A DNA stretch of 5,536 nt from HRBIN24 sp035574155. GTDB lineage: Bacteria; Chloroflexota; Dehalococcoidia; SM23-28-2; HRBIN24. Position numbers and translations under genes: made by a program. The notes under the pieces are model-generated. The model searched no databases and had not been told where the DNA came from. It worked only from the letters and a program-made list of their open reading frames with translations. Location: the NCBI GenBank assembly GCA_035574155.1, contig DATLZD010000033.1, forward strand, positions 1 through 5,536, written 5' to 3'. Positions 1 through 5,536 of this stretch are shown one piece after another. How positions within the stretch are numbered: the stretch's first letter is position 1; the number at the start of each line of letters is the position of its first letter.

Positions 1-309
1 CTGGGGCAGTTCTCTATGGCCGCTGCGCTCGCGGGCGTGATTGTAGAAGTCGTAGCCGAACTTGGTGGCGATGACTACGCGGTCACGAGGGACATCGGCC
101 AGGGCCTCCGCCAGCATAGTCTCGCCCAGGCCATTGCCGTAGACGTCGGCCGTGTCGTAGAAGTTGATGCCCAGGTCGAAGGCCTGGCGCAACAGGCGTC
201 TGCCCAGATCGTGGTCGGTGACGCCCCACCACGTGGTGGCCACCGACCAGACGCCGAAGCCCACCTCCGACAGCATCAGCTCGGTCCTGCCCAGCCTGCG
301 GTACTTCAT
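1..309 (-). CDS. Aldo/keto reductase, N-terminal part (truncated by window edge)
   Basis: This gene encodes the first 103 residues of an NAD(P)H-dependent aldo/keto reductase, a cytoplasmic TIM-barrel enzyme that reduces aldehydes or ketones to alcohols. The translation opens MKYRRLGRTELMLSEVGFG, the usual first strand and turn of the bacterial AKR family. It continues with NFYDTADVYGNGLGE (about residues 49-63) and VVIATKFG (78-85). Three of the four family catalytic residues can be placed: Asp52, Tyr57 and Lys83. The catalytic histidine would lie beyond the left edge. Full-length members run about 300-340 residues, so roughly two thirds is missing because of the window, not decay. The start is the ATG at 309-307, with a purine-rich GAGGTGG-type ribosome site just upstream. 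It is divergent from the FAD reductase gene. The substrate cannot be told from this fragment. Confidence 0.9.
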   Translation of the reverse strand, partial: MKYRRLGRTELMLSEVGFGVWSVATTWWGVTDHDLGRRLLRQAFDLGINFYDTADVYGNGLGETMLAEALADVPRDRVVIATKFGYDFYNHARERSGHRELPQ

Positions 310-331
310 CTCCGCTCCACCTCTCCTTACC

Positions 332-361
332 AGTATAGGAGGAGCCGTGGGCCACTGCCAG
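332..361 (-). promoter_or_regulatory. Candidate sigma-70-type promoter of the aldo/keto reductase gene
   Basis: Read on the minus strand, CTGGCA (361-356) and TATACT (337-332) are separated by 18 bases. They match the -35 consensus at 4 of 6 positions and the -10 consensus at 5 of 6. The predicted transcript would start near 325, leaving a leader of about 15 bases that just contains the ribosome site. The geometry is sensible, but the -35 is weak and the call rests on motif matching only. Confidence 0.4.
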
Positions 362-364
362 GCG

Positions 365-370
365 TAGAAT
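365..370 (+). promoter_or_regulatory. Possible -10 element for the FAD reductase / ABC operon
   Basis: TAGAAT matches the TATAAT consensus at 5 of 6 positions. It lies about 28 bases upstream of the start codon of the FAD oxidoreductase gene. No convincing -35 is visible at the proper distance (the sequence near 342-347 is GAGCCG). Either an activator or another sigma factor is involved, or the match is by chance. It lies just past the outer end of the divergent minus-strand promoter, so the two promoters would probably influence each other. Confidence 0.25.
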
Positions 371-385
371 GGTGAAAAAGGGAGC

Positions 386-390
386 GAGGT
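386..390 (+). promoter_or_regulatory. Ribosome binding site of the FAD oxidoreductase gene
   Basis: GAGGT is complementary to the 16S rRNA tail and lies 7 bases before the ATG at 398, a normal spacing. A second purine run, AAGGAG at 391-396, is only one base from the ATG, too close to be the main site. The pair supports ATG 398 as the start. Confidence 0.55.
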
Positions 391-397
391 AAGGAGC

Positions 398-1624
398 ATG
401 GCCCCGCGTTCTACCGTGGTCATCGTCGGAGCCAACCTGGCCGGAGGGCGGGCGGCTGAGGCCCTGCGCAAGGAGGGCTTCGACGGCCGCATCTTCCTGG
501 TGGGTGAGGAGCCGCACCCGCCCTATGAGAGGCCGCCCCTCTCCAAGGAGTACCTGCGAGGGGAGATGCCCCGCGAGGAGCTGTTCGTCCAGCCCGAATC
601 CTTCTGGGCCGAGCAGGAGATCGAGCTGCTCATGGGCGTGCGGGCGGTCTCCCTAGACCTGGCCCACAAGCGGGTGGAGCTGTCCAGCGGCGAGCGCCTA
701 TCCTTCGACAAGCTGTTGCTGGCCACGGGCGGGCGTGTGCGGAGGCTAGAGGTCCCCGGCGCCGACCTGGAGGGCATCCACTATCTGCGCACTGTGGACG
801 ACAGCGAGGCCCTGGCGAGGGAGCTGCGTCCCGGCCGCCGCCTGGCCATTGTGGGAGCCGGCTTCATAGGCTCGGAGGTGGCTGCCTCGGCCCGCGAGAA
901 GGGGCTGGAAGTGACCATGATCGAGGTGCTGCCGCTACCCTTGCAGAAGGCCCTGGGGCCGGAGGTGGGCCGTATCTACGCCGACATCCACCGTCAGCAC
1001 GGCGTGGAGCTGGTGCTGGGCGAAGGGGTAGAACGATTCGAGGGCGATTCGCGACTGCAGGCGGTCGTGACCTCTACCGGACGGCGCATCGAGTGCGACC
1101 TGGCCTTGGTGGGCGTGGGCATCGTCCCCGCCACGGAGCTGGCAGAGGCGGTGGGCCTGACGGTCGACAACGGTATCGTGGTGAACGAGTTCTGCCAGAC
1201 CTCTCACCCGGACGTCTACGCCGCCGGTGACGTGGCCAACTTCTACAGCCCCGTCCTGGGACGCCGCCTGCGGGTCGAGCACTGGCACAATGCCCAGAAC
1301 CAGGGCATGGCCGCGGCCCGAAGCATGCTGCGAGGCGAGCCTTATGCCGAGGTGCCCTGGTTCTGGTCCGACCAGTACGACCTGAACATGCAGTACGTAG
1401 GCTTCGCCGATGCCTGGGACAGGTTGGTCTTCCGCGGCGATGTGGAAGCGCGTCGCTTCACCGCCTTCTACCTGCGGCAGGGGCGGCTGGAGGCGGCCCT
1501 AGCCATCAACCGGCCGCGAGACATCCGCGCCGCGCGGGAGCTGATACAGGCGCGAGCTGTGCTGGACCCGGAGCGGCTGGCCGACGAGTCTCAGGACCTC
1601 CGTGCCCTTTTGCCCCAGGGCTAG
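398..1624 (+). CDS. FAD-dependent NAD(H) oxidoreductase, ferredoxin/rubredoxin-reductase type
   Basis: This 408-residue flavoprotein is of the BphA4/HcaD/rubredoxin-reductase type. The family passes electrons from NADH through FAD to a small iron-sulfur protein that serves an oxygenase or P450. The N-terminal FAD-binding Rossmann motif is at residues 8-21 (VIVGANLAGGRAAE). It is followed by the family signature RPPLSKEYL at 45-53. The NAD-binding motif GAGFIG is at 153-158, and acidic Glu176 at the end of the second strand favours NADH over NADPH. The second FAD contact, AAGD, is at 275-278. The C-terminal reductase domain (about 320-405) contains the typical PWFWSDQYDLNMQYVG at 320-335. Length is normal for the family. 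The usual third glycine position of the first motif is Asn13, a variant also seen in relatives. No ferredoxin or oxygenase gene is adjacent; the gene instead leads an operon with an ABC exporter 34 bases downstream. Its electron acceptor is unknown. Confidence 0.92.
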   Translation: MAPRSTVVIVGANLAGGRAAEALRKEGFDGRIFLVGEEPHPPYERPPLSKEYLRGEMPREELFVQPESFWAEQEIELLMGVRAVSLDLAHKRVELSSGERLSFDKLLLATGGRVRRLEVPGADLEGIHYLRTVDDSEALARELRPGRRLAIVGAGFIGSEVAASAREKGLEVTMIEVLPLPLQKALGPEVGRIYADIHRQHGVELVLGEGVERFEGDSRLQAVVTSTGRRIECDLALVGVGIVPATELAEAVGLTVDNGIVVNEFCQTSHPDVYAAGDVANFYSPVLGRRLRVEHWHNAQNQGMAAARSMLRGEPYAEVPWFWSDQYDLNMQYVGFADAWDRLVFRGDVEARRFTAFYLRQGRLEAALAINRPRDIRAARELIQARAVLDPERLADESQDLRALLPQG

Positions 1625-1644
1625 CCCCGCGCGATACTGGATGC

Positions 1645-1649
1645 GGGGA
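1645..1649 (+). promoter_or_regulatory. Ribosome binding site that decides the start of the ABC ATPase
   Basis: GGGGA lies 9 bases before the ATG at 1659. The earlier in-frame ATGs at 1602 (overlapping the upstream gene) and 1641 lack a comparable site. They would also add about 19 and 6 residues of non-conserved sequence before the conserved first strand. This favours 1659. Confidence 0.45.
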
Positions 1650-1658
1650 TGTCCCTGC

Positions 1659-2591
1659 ATGGGCGAGGAAGCTGTCGTCATAGTCCAGGGCCTCCGCAAG
1701 CGCTACGGCGACATAGTGGCCGTGGACGGCGTCAGCTTCACCGTGGAGCGGGGCGAGACCTTCGGCATCGTCGGCCCCAACGGCGCTGGCAAGACCACCA
1801 CCCTGGAGATCATCGAAGGGCTTCGGCAGCCCGACGACGGCCACGTTCGGGTGCTGGGCCTGGATCCCCAACGCCAGGCAGCCGAGGTCAAGCAGCGCAT
1901 CGGTGTCCAGCTCCAGGCCTCTGCCTACTTCGACTTTCTCACCCTCAGGGAGATCCTCGACCTGTTCGGCAGCTTTTACCGCCGTCGTCTGCCCTCCCTG
2001 GCGCTGCTGGAGATGGTGGGCCTGCAGGAGCGGTCCGGCGCGCTGCTGAAGCAGCTCTCGGGTGGACAGCAGCAGCGCTTTTCGCTGGCGGCGGCCCTGG
2101 TCAACGATCCCGAGGTGGTCTTTCTCGACGAGCCCACCACCGGCCTGGACCCCCAGGCGAGGCGCTCTCTGTGGGAGCTGGTGCGAGGGATGCGCTCCCA
2201 GGGCCGCACTGTCATCCTGACCACCCATTACATGGAGGAGGCGCAGGCACTGTGCGACAGGGTGGCCATTATGGACGCGGGGCGTATCGTTGCCCTGGAC
2301 AGCCCCGATGCGCTGGTCTCGCGCCTGGAGGCCCCCTTCCACATCCGACTGCACCTGGACGGGCCGGTGGACCCCCGTGTCCTGGCTGTGGCGGGGGTAG
2401 CTGAGGTCACCTGCCTCGGCAACGGGCAGGACGGCGTCTATCGCCTCCAGGTCAGGAGCGTGGCCGAATCGCTGCCCATGGTGCTGGCCCGGTTGCAGGA
2501 GCTGGAAGTGGGATTGGTGGATTTGGCTGTGGAGAGGGCCACCCTGGAGGACGTCTTCCTGGCCCTGACGGGCAAAGAGCTGAGGGACTGA
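1659..2591 (+). CDS. ABC transporter ATP-binding protein (DrrA/ABC-2 exporter type)
   Basis: This 310-residue ATPase powers the membrane partner encoded next. All nucleotide-binding elements are present: Walker A GPNGAGKTT at residues 39-47, Q-loop glutamine near 86 (IGVQLQ), signature LSGGQQQR at 133-140, Walker B VVFLDEP at 153-159 with catalytic Glu158, D-loop GLDPQ at 162-166, and switch His190. After the ATPase domain (about 1-215) comes an accessory C-terminal region ending in LEDVFLALTG, typical of the DUF4162 tail of drug and lipid exporter ATPases of the DrrA/CcmA-like group. The start at 1659 was chosen by ribosome site and by where homology begins; 1602 and 1641 are alternatives. 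It lies 34 bases after the FAD reductase stop and shares one base with the permease start, so all three are probably cotranscribed. The substrate is not determined. Confidence 0.95.
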   Translation: MGEEAVVIVQGLRKRYGDIVAVDGVSFTVERGETFGIVGPNGAGKTTTLEIIEGLRQPDDGHVRVLGLDPQRQAAEVKQRIGVQLQASAYFDFLTLREILDLFGSFYRRRLPSLALLEMVGLQERSGALLKQLSGGQQQRFSLAAALVNDPEVVFLDEPTTGLDPQARRSLWELVRGMRSQGRTVILTTHYMEEAQALCDRVAIMDAGRIVALDSPDALVSRLEAPFHIRLHLDGPVDPRVLAVAGVAEVTCLGNGQDGVYRLQVRSVAESLPMVLARLQELEVGLVDLAVERATLEDVFLALTGKELRD

Positions 2592-3640
2592 TGCTGCTGA
2601 ACCTGGTCATCGCCAACCTGAAGATCATCTTCCGCGACCGGGTCAGCCTGTTCTGGGCGCTGGCCTTCCCGGTGATGTTCATGGGCGTCTTCGCCCTCTT
2701 CAACCTGGACCGGCCACCTCAGGTGGACCTGGCGGTGGTGGAGGAGACGCCTGGCCCCCTCGGTCAGACTCTGCGCCAGGCCCTGGACAGAATGGAGCTG
2801 TTCGAGACGAAGGACGAGTCCAGCGAGACAGCGGCCCTGCGCAAGCTGCGAAACGGCGATTATGACGTGGTGCTGGTGCTGGGGAGCGACGGTGGGACGG
2901 CGCGGGCCTACTACAATCTGGCCAACGTGCAGCTGAACGAGATGGCGCTGAGCGCCCTGGAGCGGTTCTTCGACGAGTTCAACCTGCAGGCGGCCGGCGT
3001 GCAGCCGACGGTACGGCTGGAGCAGCAGGCCGTCTCCGGGAGGGACATCGGCTACATGGACTTTCTCGTCCCCGGAATTCTGGGGATGGGGCTGATGCAG
3101 TATGCCATCATCGGCATGGCCACGGTCCTGGTAGGATACCGGGCCAAGCGCATCCTGCGCCGCATCCAGACCACTCCGCTGCCCGTCTCTCGTTTCGTGC
3201 TGGCGCAGGTGACCGCTTTCCTCGTCCTGTCGCTGCTGCAGACGGCGGTCATCCTGGGAGTGGGTCGCCTGGTGGGCGCCGACCTGCCGGGGACGTTTTA
3301 CTGGGCCTTCCCGCTAGCACTCCTGGGCAACTTCGTCTTCCTGAACATGGGCATCGTGGTGGCGTCCTTTACCAGCACCGAGCCGGCCGCAGCGGGCATG
3401 GGCAATGCCATCGGTCTGCCCCTCATGTTCCTGTCGGGGGTCTTTTTCCCCACTGATCAGCTGCCTCCCTTCCTGGCCAAGGTGGTGTCTTATCTGCCGC
3501 TGGCCCCCTTGCTGGAGGCGTTGCGGGCGGTGCTGCTTCATGGCGAGCCGGTGCTGGAGGCCTGGCGGGACATCCTGCTGGTGGGGGCCTGGGCGGTGGC
3601 GAGCCTGGCCCTGGCCGTCCGGGCCTTTCGGCTGGAATAG
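2591..3640 (+). CDS. ABC-2 family transporter permease
   Basis: This 349-residue integral membrane subunit of an ABC exporter has the YhhJ/DrrB-like ABC-2 layout. One membrane segment lies near the N-terminus (about residues 20-38, preceded by FRDRVSLFWAL). A hydrophilic, probably extracytoplasmic domain of about 115 residues follows (40-155). Five further segments lie at about 158-182, 202-226, 236-260, 266-288 and 328-346. The family landmarks DFLVPGILGM (157-166), the basic cytoplasmic stretch RAKRILRRIQTTPL (184-197) and FLSGVFFPTDQLP (280-292) are visible. The ATG overlaps the ATPase stop as TGATG, with GAGGG at 2582-2586 as ribosome site, indicating translational coupling. As a half-size permease it would act as a dimer with two ATPase copies. 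Such pairs export drugs, lipids or polysaccharide precursors; which one applies here cannot be seen. Confidence 0.93.
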   Translation: MLLNLVIANLKIIFRDRVSLFWALAFPVMFMGVFALFNLDRPPQVDLAVVEETPGPLGQTLRQALDRMELFETKDESSETAALRKLRNGDYDVVLVLGSDGGTARAYYNLANVQLNEMALSALERFFDEFNLQAAGVQPTVRLEQQAVSGRDIGYMDFLVPGILGMGLMQYAIIGMATVLVGYRAKRILRRIQTTPLPVSRFVLAQVTAFLVLSLLQTAVILGVGRLVGADLPGTFYWAFPLALLGNFVFLNMGIVVASFTSTEPAAAGMGNAIGLPLMFLSGVFFPTDQLPPFLAKVVSYLPLAPLLEALRAVLLHGEPVLEAWRDILLVGAWAVASLALAVRAFRLE

Positions 3641-3654
3641 CGAGCGGCAGGCCA

Positions 3655-3671
3655 GAGGTGGTTGACACCTC
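3655..3671 (+). repeat. Inverted repeat overlapping the -35 box, possible operator
   Basis: GAGGTG (3655-3660) and CACCTC (3666-3671) form a perfect 6-bp inverted repeat around a 5-base centre. The centre and right arm contain the TTGACA -35 hexamer. A repressor or activator site here would directly control the downstream promoter. It has no T-run after it, so it is not a convincing terminator for the ABC operon. The arms are short enough that chance remains possible. Confidence 0.35.
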
Positions 3672-3690
3672 AAGGCTGTTGGGCTAGTAT
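3662..3690 (+). promoter_or_regulatory. Sigma-70-type promoter of the monooxygenase-hydrolase gene
   Basis: A perfect TTGACA (3662-3667) is followed after exactly 17 bases by TAGTAT (3685-3690), a 4 of 6 match to TATAAT. Transcription would start near 3696-3698, giving a leader of about 32 bases before the ATG at 3729. This is the strongest promoter-like sequence in the window. It implies that the 3729 gene is transcribed separately from the ABC operon, although readthrough is possible because no terminator is seen between them. Confidence 0.65.
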
Positions 3691-3691
3691 C

Positions 3692-3706
3692 TTGACGCCA
3701 AGTCAA
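3692..3706 (+). repeat. Inverted repeat TTGAC-N5-GTCAA at the predicted transcription start
   Basis: TTGAC (3692-3696) and GTCAA (3702-3706) are perfect inverted arms around GCCAA. The element sits right behind the -10 box, across the predicted start of transcription, a classic repressor position. Its left half, TTGACGCC, nearly repeats the TTGACACC of the -35 region exactly 30 bases upstream. It could be a dimeric regulator site; no regulator gene is present in the window. Confidence 0.4.
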
Positions 3707-3713
3707 AGGAAAC

Positions 3714-3719
3714 GGGGGA
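3714..3719 (+). promoter_or_regulatory. Ribosome binding site of the monooxygenase-hydrolase gene
   Basis: GGGGGA lies 9 bases before the ATG at 3729 and supports that start. A second in-frame ATG at 3741 (residue 5) falls inside the first beta strand, so starting there would damage the barrel. The reading frame upstream of 3729 closes at a TGA at 3693-3695 with no other good start. Confidence 0.5.
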
Positions 3720-3728
3720 ATAGGGGAT

Positions 3729-5536
3729 ATGAAGATATCGATGTTCCATTTGATGCCCCATCGAGAACTTCCGGAGGATTTTGAGAAGCGCTATCACTCG
3801 GTGTGGGTGGACCCGCCCTGGTGGGAGCTGGCCGTTCCCGAGAGGATCGGCCAGTTCTATAACTGGACGCTGGACGAGCTGACCTATGCTGCCAAGATGG
3901 GGCTGGACGGCATCTGCACCAACGAGCACCACCAGAACGCGTACGGCTTCATGCCGAACCCGAACCTGATGGGCAGCGTCCTGGCCCGGGCCACGGCCGG
4001 TACCCGGGTCGCCATCGTGCAGATGGGCGCCACCCTGCCCACCCACAACCCACCCCTGCGGGTCGCCGAGGAGTACGCGATGCTCGACTGCATCAGCGGC
4101 GGCCGGCTGGTGGCGGGCCTGCCGCTCGGCAGCCCGATGGACGTGAACCTCTGCTACGGCATCACGCCCATGGAGCACCGCGAGCGCTACCGTGAGGCCT
4201 TCGCGCTGACGCTCCGGGCCTGGCAGGCGCGCGAGGTCTTCGCCTGGAACGGCCGATACTACCAGCTGGCGGCCGTGAACCCGTGGCCCCGGCCCATCCA
4301 GCAGCCGCACCCGCCGGTCTGGGTGCCCGGCTCCGGCAGCGTCAGTACGTTCGACTTCGCCGCCGAGCACGACGTCTGCTACTGCTTCCTGAGCTACTCG
4401 GGCGCGAAGTCCGCCAAGACGATGATGGACGGCTACTGGGAGGCGGTGGCCCGGCGGGGCCGGGACGCGAACCCCTACCGCGCGGGGTTCCTGCAGCTCG
4501 TGGCGGTGGCCGAGACCGACGCGCGGGCCGAGGCGGAGTACGCCCGGCACGTCGAGTACTTCTACCACAAGTGCCTGCACGTGCCGGGCCCGTGGTTCTC
4601 GCCGCCGGGCAACCAGGACTACGCCAGCCTGGTGGCCACCGCCCGCCATCCGGTCCGGCGGGCCGAGAACCCCAAGGACCTGCGCTACCGCGACTTCGTG
4701 GACAAGGGCTACGTCATCGCCGGCAGCCCGGCCACCGTGCGCGACCGGTTGCGGGAGGAGGTGATCCGCGACCTCCGGGTGGGCAACCTGATGCTGCTCG
4801 TGCAGATCGGCTCCATGCCCCACGAGCAGGCTCTGAAGAACATCGAGCTGCTCGGCCGCGAGGTGCTGCCGGCGCTGCGGGGGATCTGGCGGGACGAGGG
4901 ATGGGTGAACCACTGGTGGCCGGCCGGCCTGGGGGACGCGGAAGGGCCGGAGACGGCCGGGGCACGGCCTGAGCGGCCCGGGCCGCGGTCGGAGGTGACC
5001 GCGGCGGCCGGGGTGCGGACGAGCGCGGCGGCTGCGGACTCGGCGGGAAGCCTGTCCGGGACGACACCTGCGTCGGCCGCCGGGACCGCTGACGGACAGC
5101 ACGGAGCCCGCCCGCGTTCGGCGGCCGCCGGCTCCGGCGCGCCGTCGACCGTGAGCGTCGGGGCGGCGGGGCCGGGGCCGGTGCGCGAGCATACCGTCGC
5201 CGTCTGGCGGGACCGGATCCAGATGCGCGTGCTCTCCGCCGGGCGGGGCCCGGCGCTCGTCTTCTTCCACGGCCCGTGGGGCCTCACCTGGGACCCGTTC
5301 CTCGACGCGCTGGCCCAGGACTTCACGGTCTTCGCGCCCGAGCACCCCGGCACCACCCCGGGGCGCCCCGAGGACGTCCAGCGCCTCGACGGCCTCTGGG
5401 ACCTGGTCCTCTGCTACGACGAGCTGCTGGACCGCCTGGGGCTGGTTTCGGCGGCCCTCGTCGGCCATTCCTTCGGCGCCATGGTGGCCTGCGAGGTGGC
5501 CGCCGCCGGCCCGCAGCGCGCCGGCCGCCTGGTCCT
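3729..5536 (+). CDS. Luciferase-like monooxygenase fused to an alpha/beta hydrolase (open at right edge)
   Basis: The frame reads without a stop for 602 codons to the window end. Residues 1 to about 400 form a luciferase-like (LLM) flavin or F420-dependent oxidoreductase barrel. The first strand is KISMFHLMP, the family motif NEHH is at 65-68, SGGRLVAGLPLGS is at 123-135, and the late GSPATVRDRL is at 332-341, where LLM enzymes usually have G(T/S)PxxV. Residues about 402-484 are a low-complexity Ala/Gly/Pro/Ser/Thr linker. From about 485 an alpha/beta-hydrolase domain begins. It has oxyanion-type HGPWG at 514-518, EHPG at 538-541 and the nucleophile elbow GHSFG at 579-583 with Ser581. Its acid, histidine and stop lie beyond the window. 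Family knowledge: LLM enzymes oxygenate or reduce small molecules, and these hydrolases cleave esters, lactones or epoxides. Inference: coupled oxygenation and hydrolysis. Codon use changes sharply near codon 60. The gene has its own promoter. Confidence 0.88.
   Translation, partial: MKISMFHLMPHRELPEDFEKRYHSVWVDPPWWELAVPERIGQFYNWTLDELTYAAKMGLDGICTNEHHQNAYGFMPNPNLMGSVLARATAGTRVAIVQMGATLPTHNPPLRVAEEYAMLDCISGGRLVAGLPLGSPMDVNLCYGITPMEHRERYREAFALTLRAWQAREVFAWNGRYYQLAAVNPWPRPIQQPHPPVWVPGSGSVSTFDFAAEHDVCYCFLSYSGAKSAKTMMDGYWEAVARRGRDANPYRAGFLQLVAVAETDARAEAEYARHVEYFYHKCLHVPGPWFSPPGNQDYASLVATARHPVRRAENPKDLRYRDFVDKGYVIAGSPATVRDRLREEVIRDLRVGNLMLLVQIGSMPHEQALKNIELLGREVLPALRGIWRDEGWVNHWWPAGLGDAEGPETAGARPERPGPRSEVTAAAGVRTSAAAADSAGSLSGTTPASAAGTADGQHGARPRSAAAGSGAPSTVSVGAAGPGPVREHTVAVWRDRIQMRVLSAGRGPALVFFHGPWGLTWDPFLDALAQDFTVFAPEHPGTTPGRPEDVQRLDGLWDLVLCYDELLDRLGLVSAALVGHSFGAMVACEVAAAGPQRAGRLV
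4932..5180 (+). other. Coding stretch for a low-complexity interdomain linker
   Basis: These 83 codons (residues 402-484) join the monooxygenase and hydrolase domains. They encode mostly Ala, Gly, Pro, Ser, Thr and Arg with almost no bulky hydrophobic residues, so a flexible, disordered tether is expected. About 11 codons end in A or T here (for example GAA, GCA, CCT, ACA, GGA), more than in the domains on either side. That fits weaker selection on codon choice. No start codon with a good ribosome site and no stop is visible that would split the protein in two. Confidence 0.6.

Noticed and set aside
83..517. 144-codon minus-strand open frame spanning the divergent gap
   Set aside because: It crosses the promoter region and lies out of frame with the recognisable aldo/keto reductase, whose motifs read cleanly from 309 to 1.
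1602..1658. Longer N-terminus for the ABC ATPase from ATG 1602 or 1641
   Set aside because: The added residues are unlike the family's start, the 1602 site overlaps the upstream gene, and only 1659 has a properly placed ribosome site.
1506..2354. 282-codon minus-strand open frame opposite the ABC ATPase
   Set aside because: The plus strand encodes every ABC ATPase motif in order; the antisense product is rich in Gln, Gly, Ala and His and matches no family I know.
3600..3661. Rho-independent terminator after the ABC permease
   Set aside because: The GGCC repeats near 3610-3630 make only a 4-bp stem followed by TTT inside the coding sequence, and the 3655-3671 hairpin has no T-run. I do not call a terminator.
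4283..4972. 229-codon open frame on the plus strand in another frame inside the monooxygenase region
   Set aside because: It is an Ala/Arg/Gly/Pro-rich shadow of the GC-rich gene, without a ribosome site or known motif.
3684..5468. 594-codon open frame on the minus strand opposite the monooxygenase-hydrolase gene
   Set aside because: Very high GC at third positions on the plus strand removes stop codons from the antisense frame. Its translation is Arg/Gly/His/Val-rich with no recognisable motif, while the plus strand carries clear LLM and hydrolase motifs throughout.

Overview
The window is a high-GC bacterial segment with tightly packed genes and short intergenic gaps. The gene families are an aldo/keto reductase, a BphA4-type FAD reductase, a DrrAB-like ABC-2 exporter and a luciferase-like monooxygenase. 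They suit a soil, aquatic or thermal high-GC lineage such as Chloroflexota, Actinomycetota or a related uncultured group. The sequence alone does not decide the phylum, and there is no rRNA or other marker. I see no tRNA, CRISPR array, insertion sequence, or integrase.

Layout. Bases 1-309 (minus strand) hold the N-terminal 103 residues of an aldo/keto reductase that runs off the left edge. An 88-bp divergent regulatory gap (310-397) separates it from a plus-strand operon. That operon contains an FAD/NAD(H) ferredoxin-reductase-like oxidoreductase (398-1624), an ABC ATPase (1659-2591) and an ABC-2 permease (2591-3640). The last two genes overlap by one base (TGATG) and should be translationally coupled; together they form a complete two-gene exporter. 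An 88-bp gap (3641-3728) then carries the best promoter in the window, TTGACA-N17-TAGTAT, surrounded by small inverted repeats. It drives a large gene starting at 3729 that is still open at the right edge.

The 3729 gene is the most interesting item. It encodes one continuous polypeptide made of a luciferase-like (flavin or F420-dependent) monooxygenase of about 400 residues, an Ala/Gly/Pro-rich linker of about 80 residues, and an alpha/beta-hydrolase domain. The visible part of the hydrolase includes an oxyanion HG motif and a GHSFG nucleophile elbow. An oxygenase fused to a hydrolase suggests a two-step reaction in one protein, for example oxygenation to an ester, lactone or epoxide followed by hydrolysis; this is inference. 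The same gene shows an abrupt change in codon use near codon 60 (around base 3900). A/T-ending codons fall from about one in five to a few percent, and AGG arginine codons disappear. This points to recombination, horizontal transfer, or a chimeric assembly join at a conserved motif.

Working together: the FAD reductase could feed electrons to an oxygenase elsewhere. The ABC pair probably exports a hydrophobic compound, an antibiotic-like molecule or a lipid. Nothing visible ties either one to the monooxygenase-hydrolase protein, which has its own promoter.
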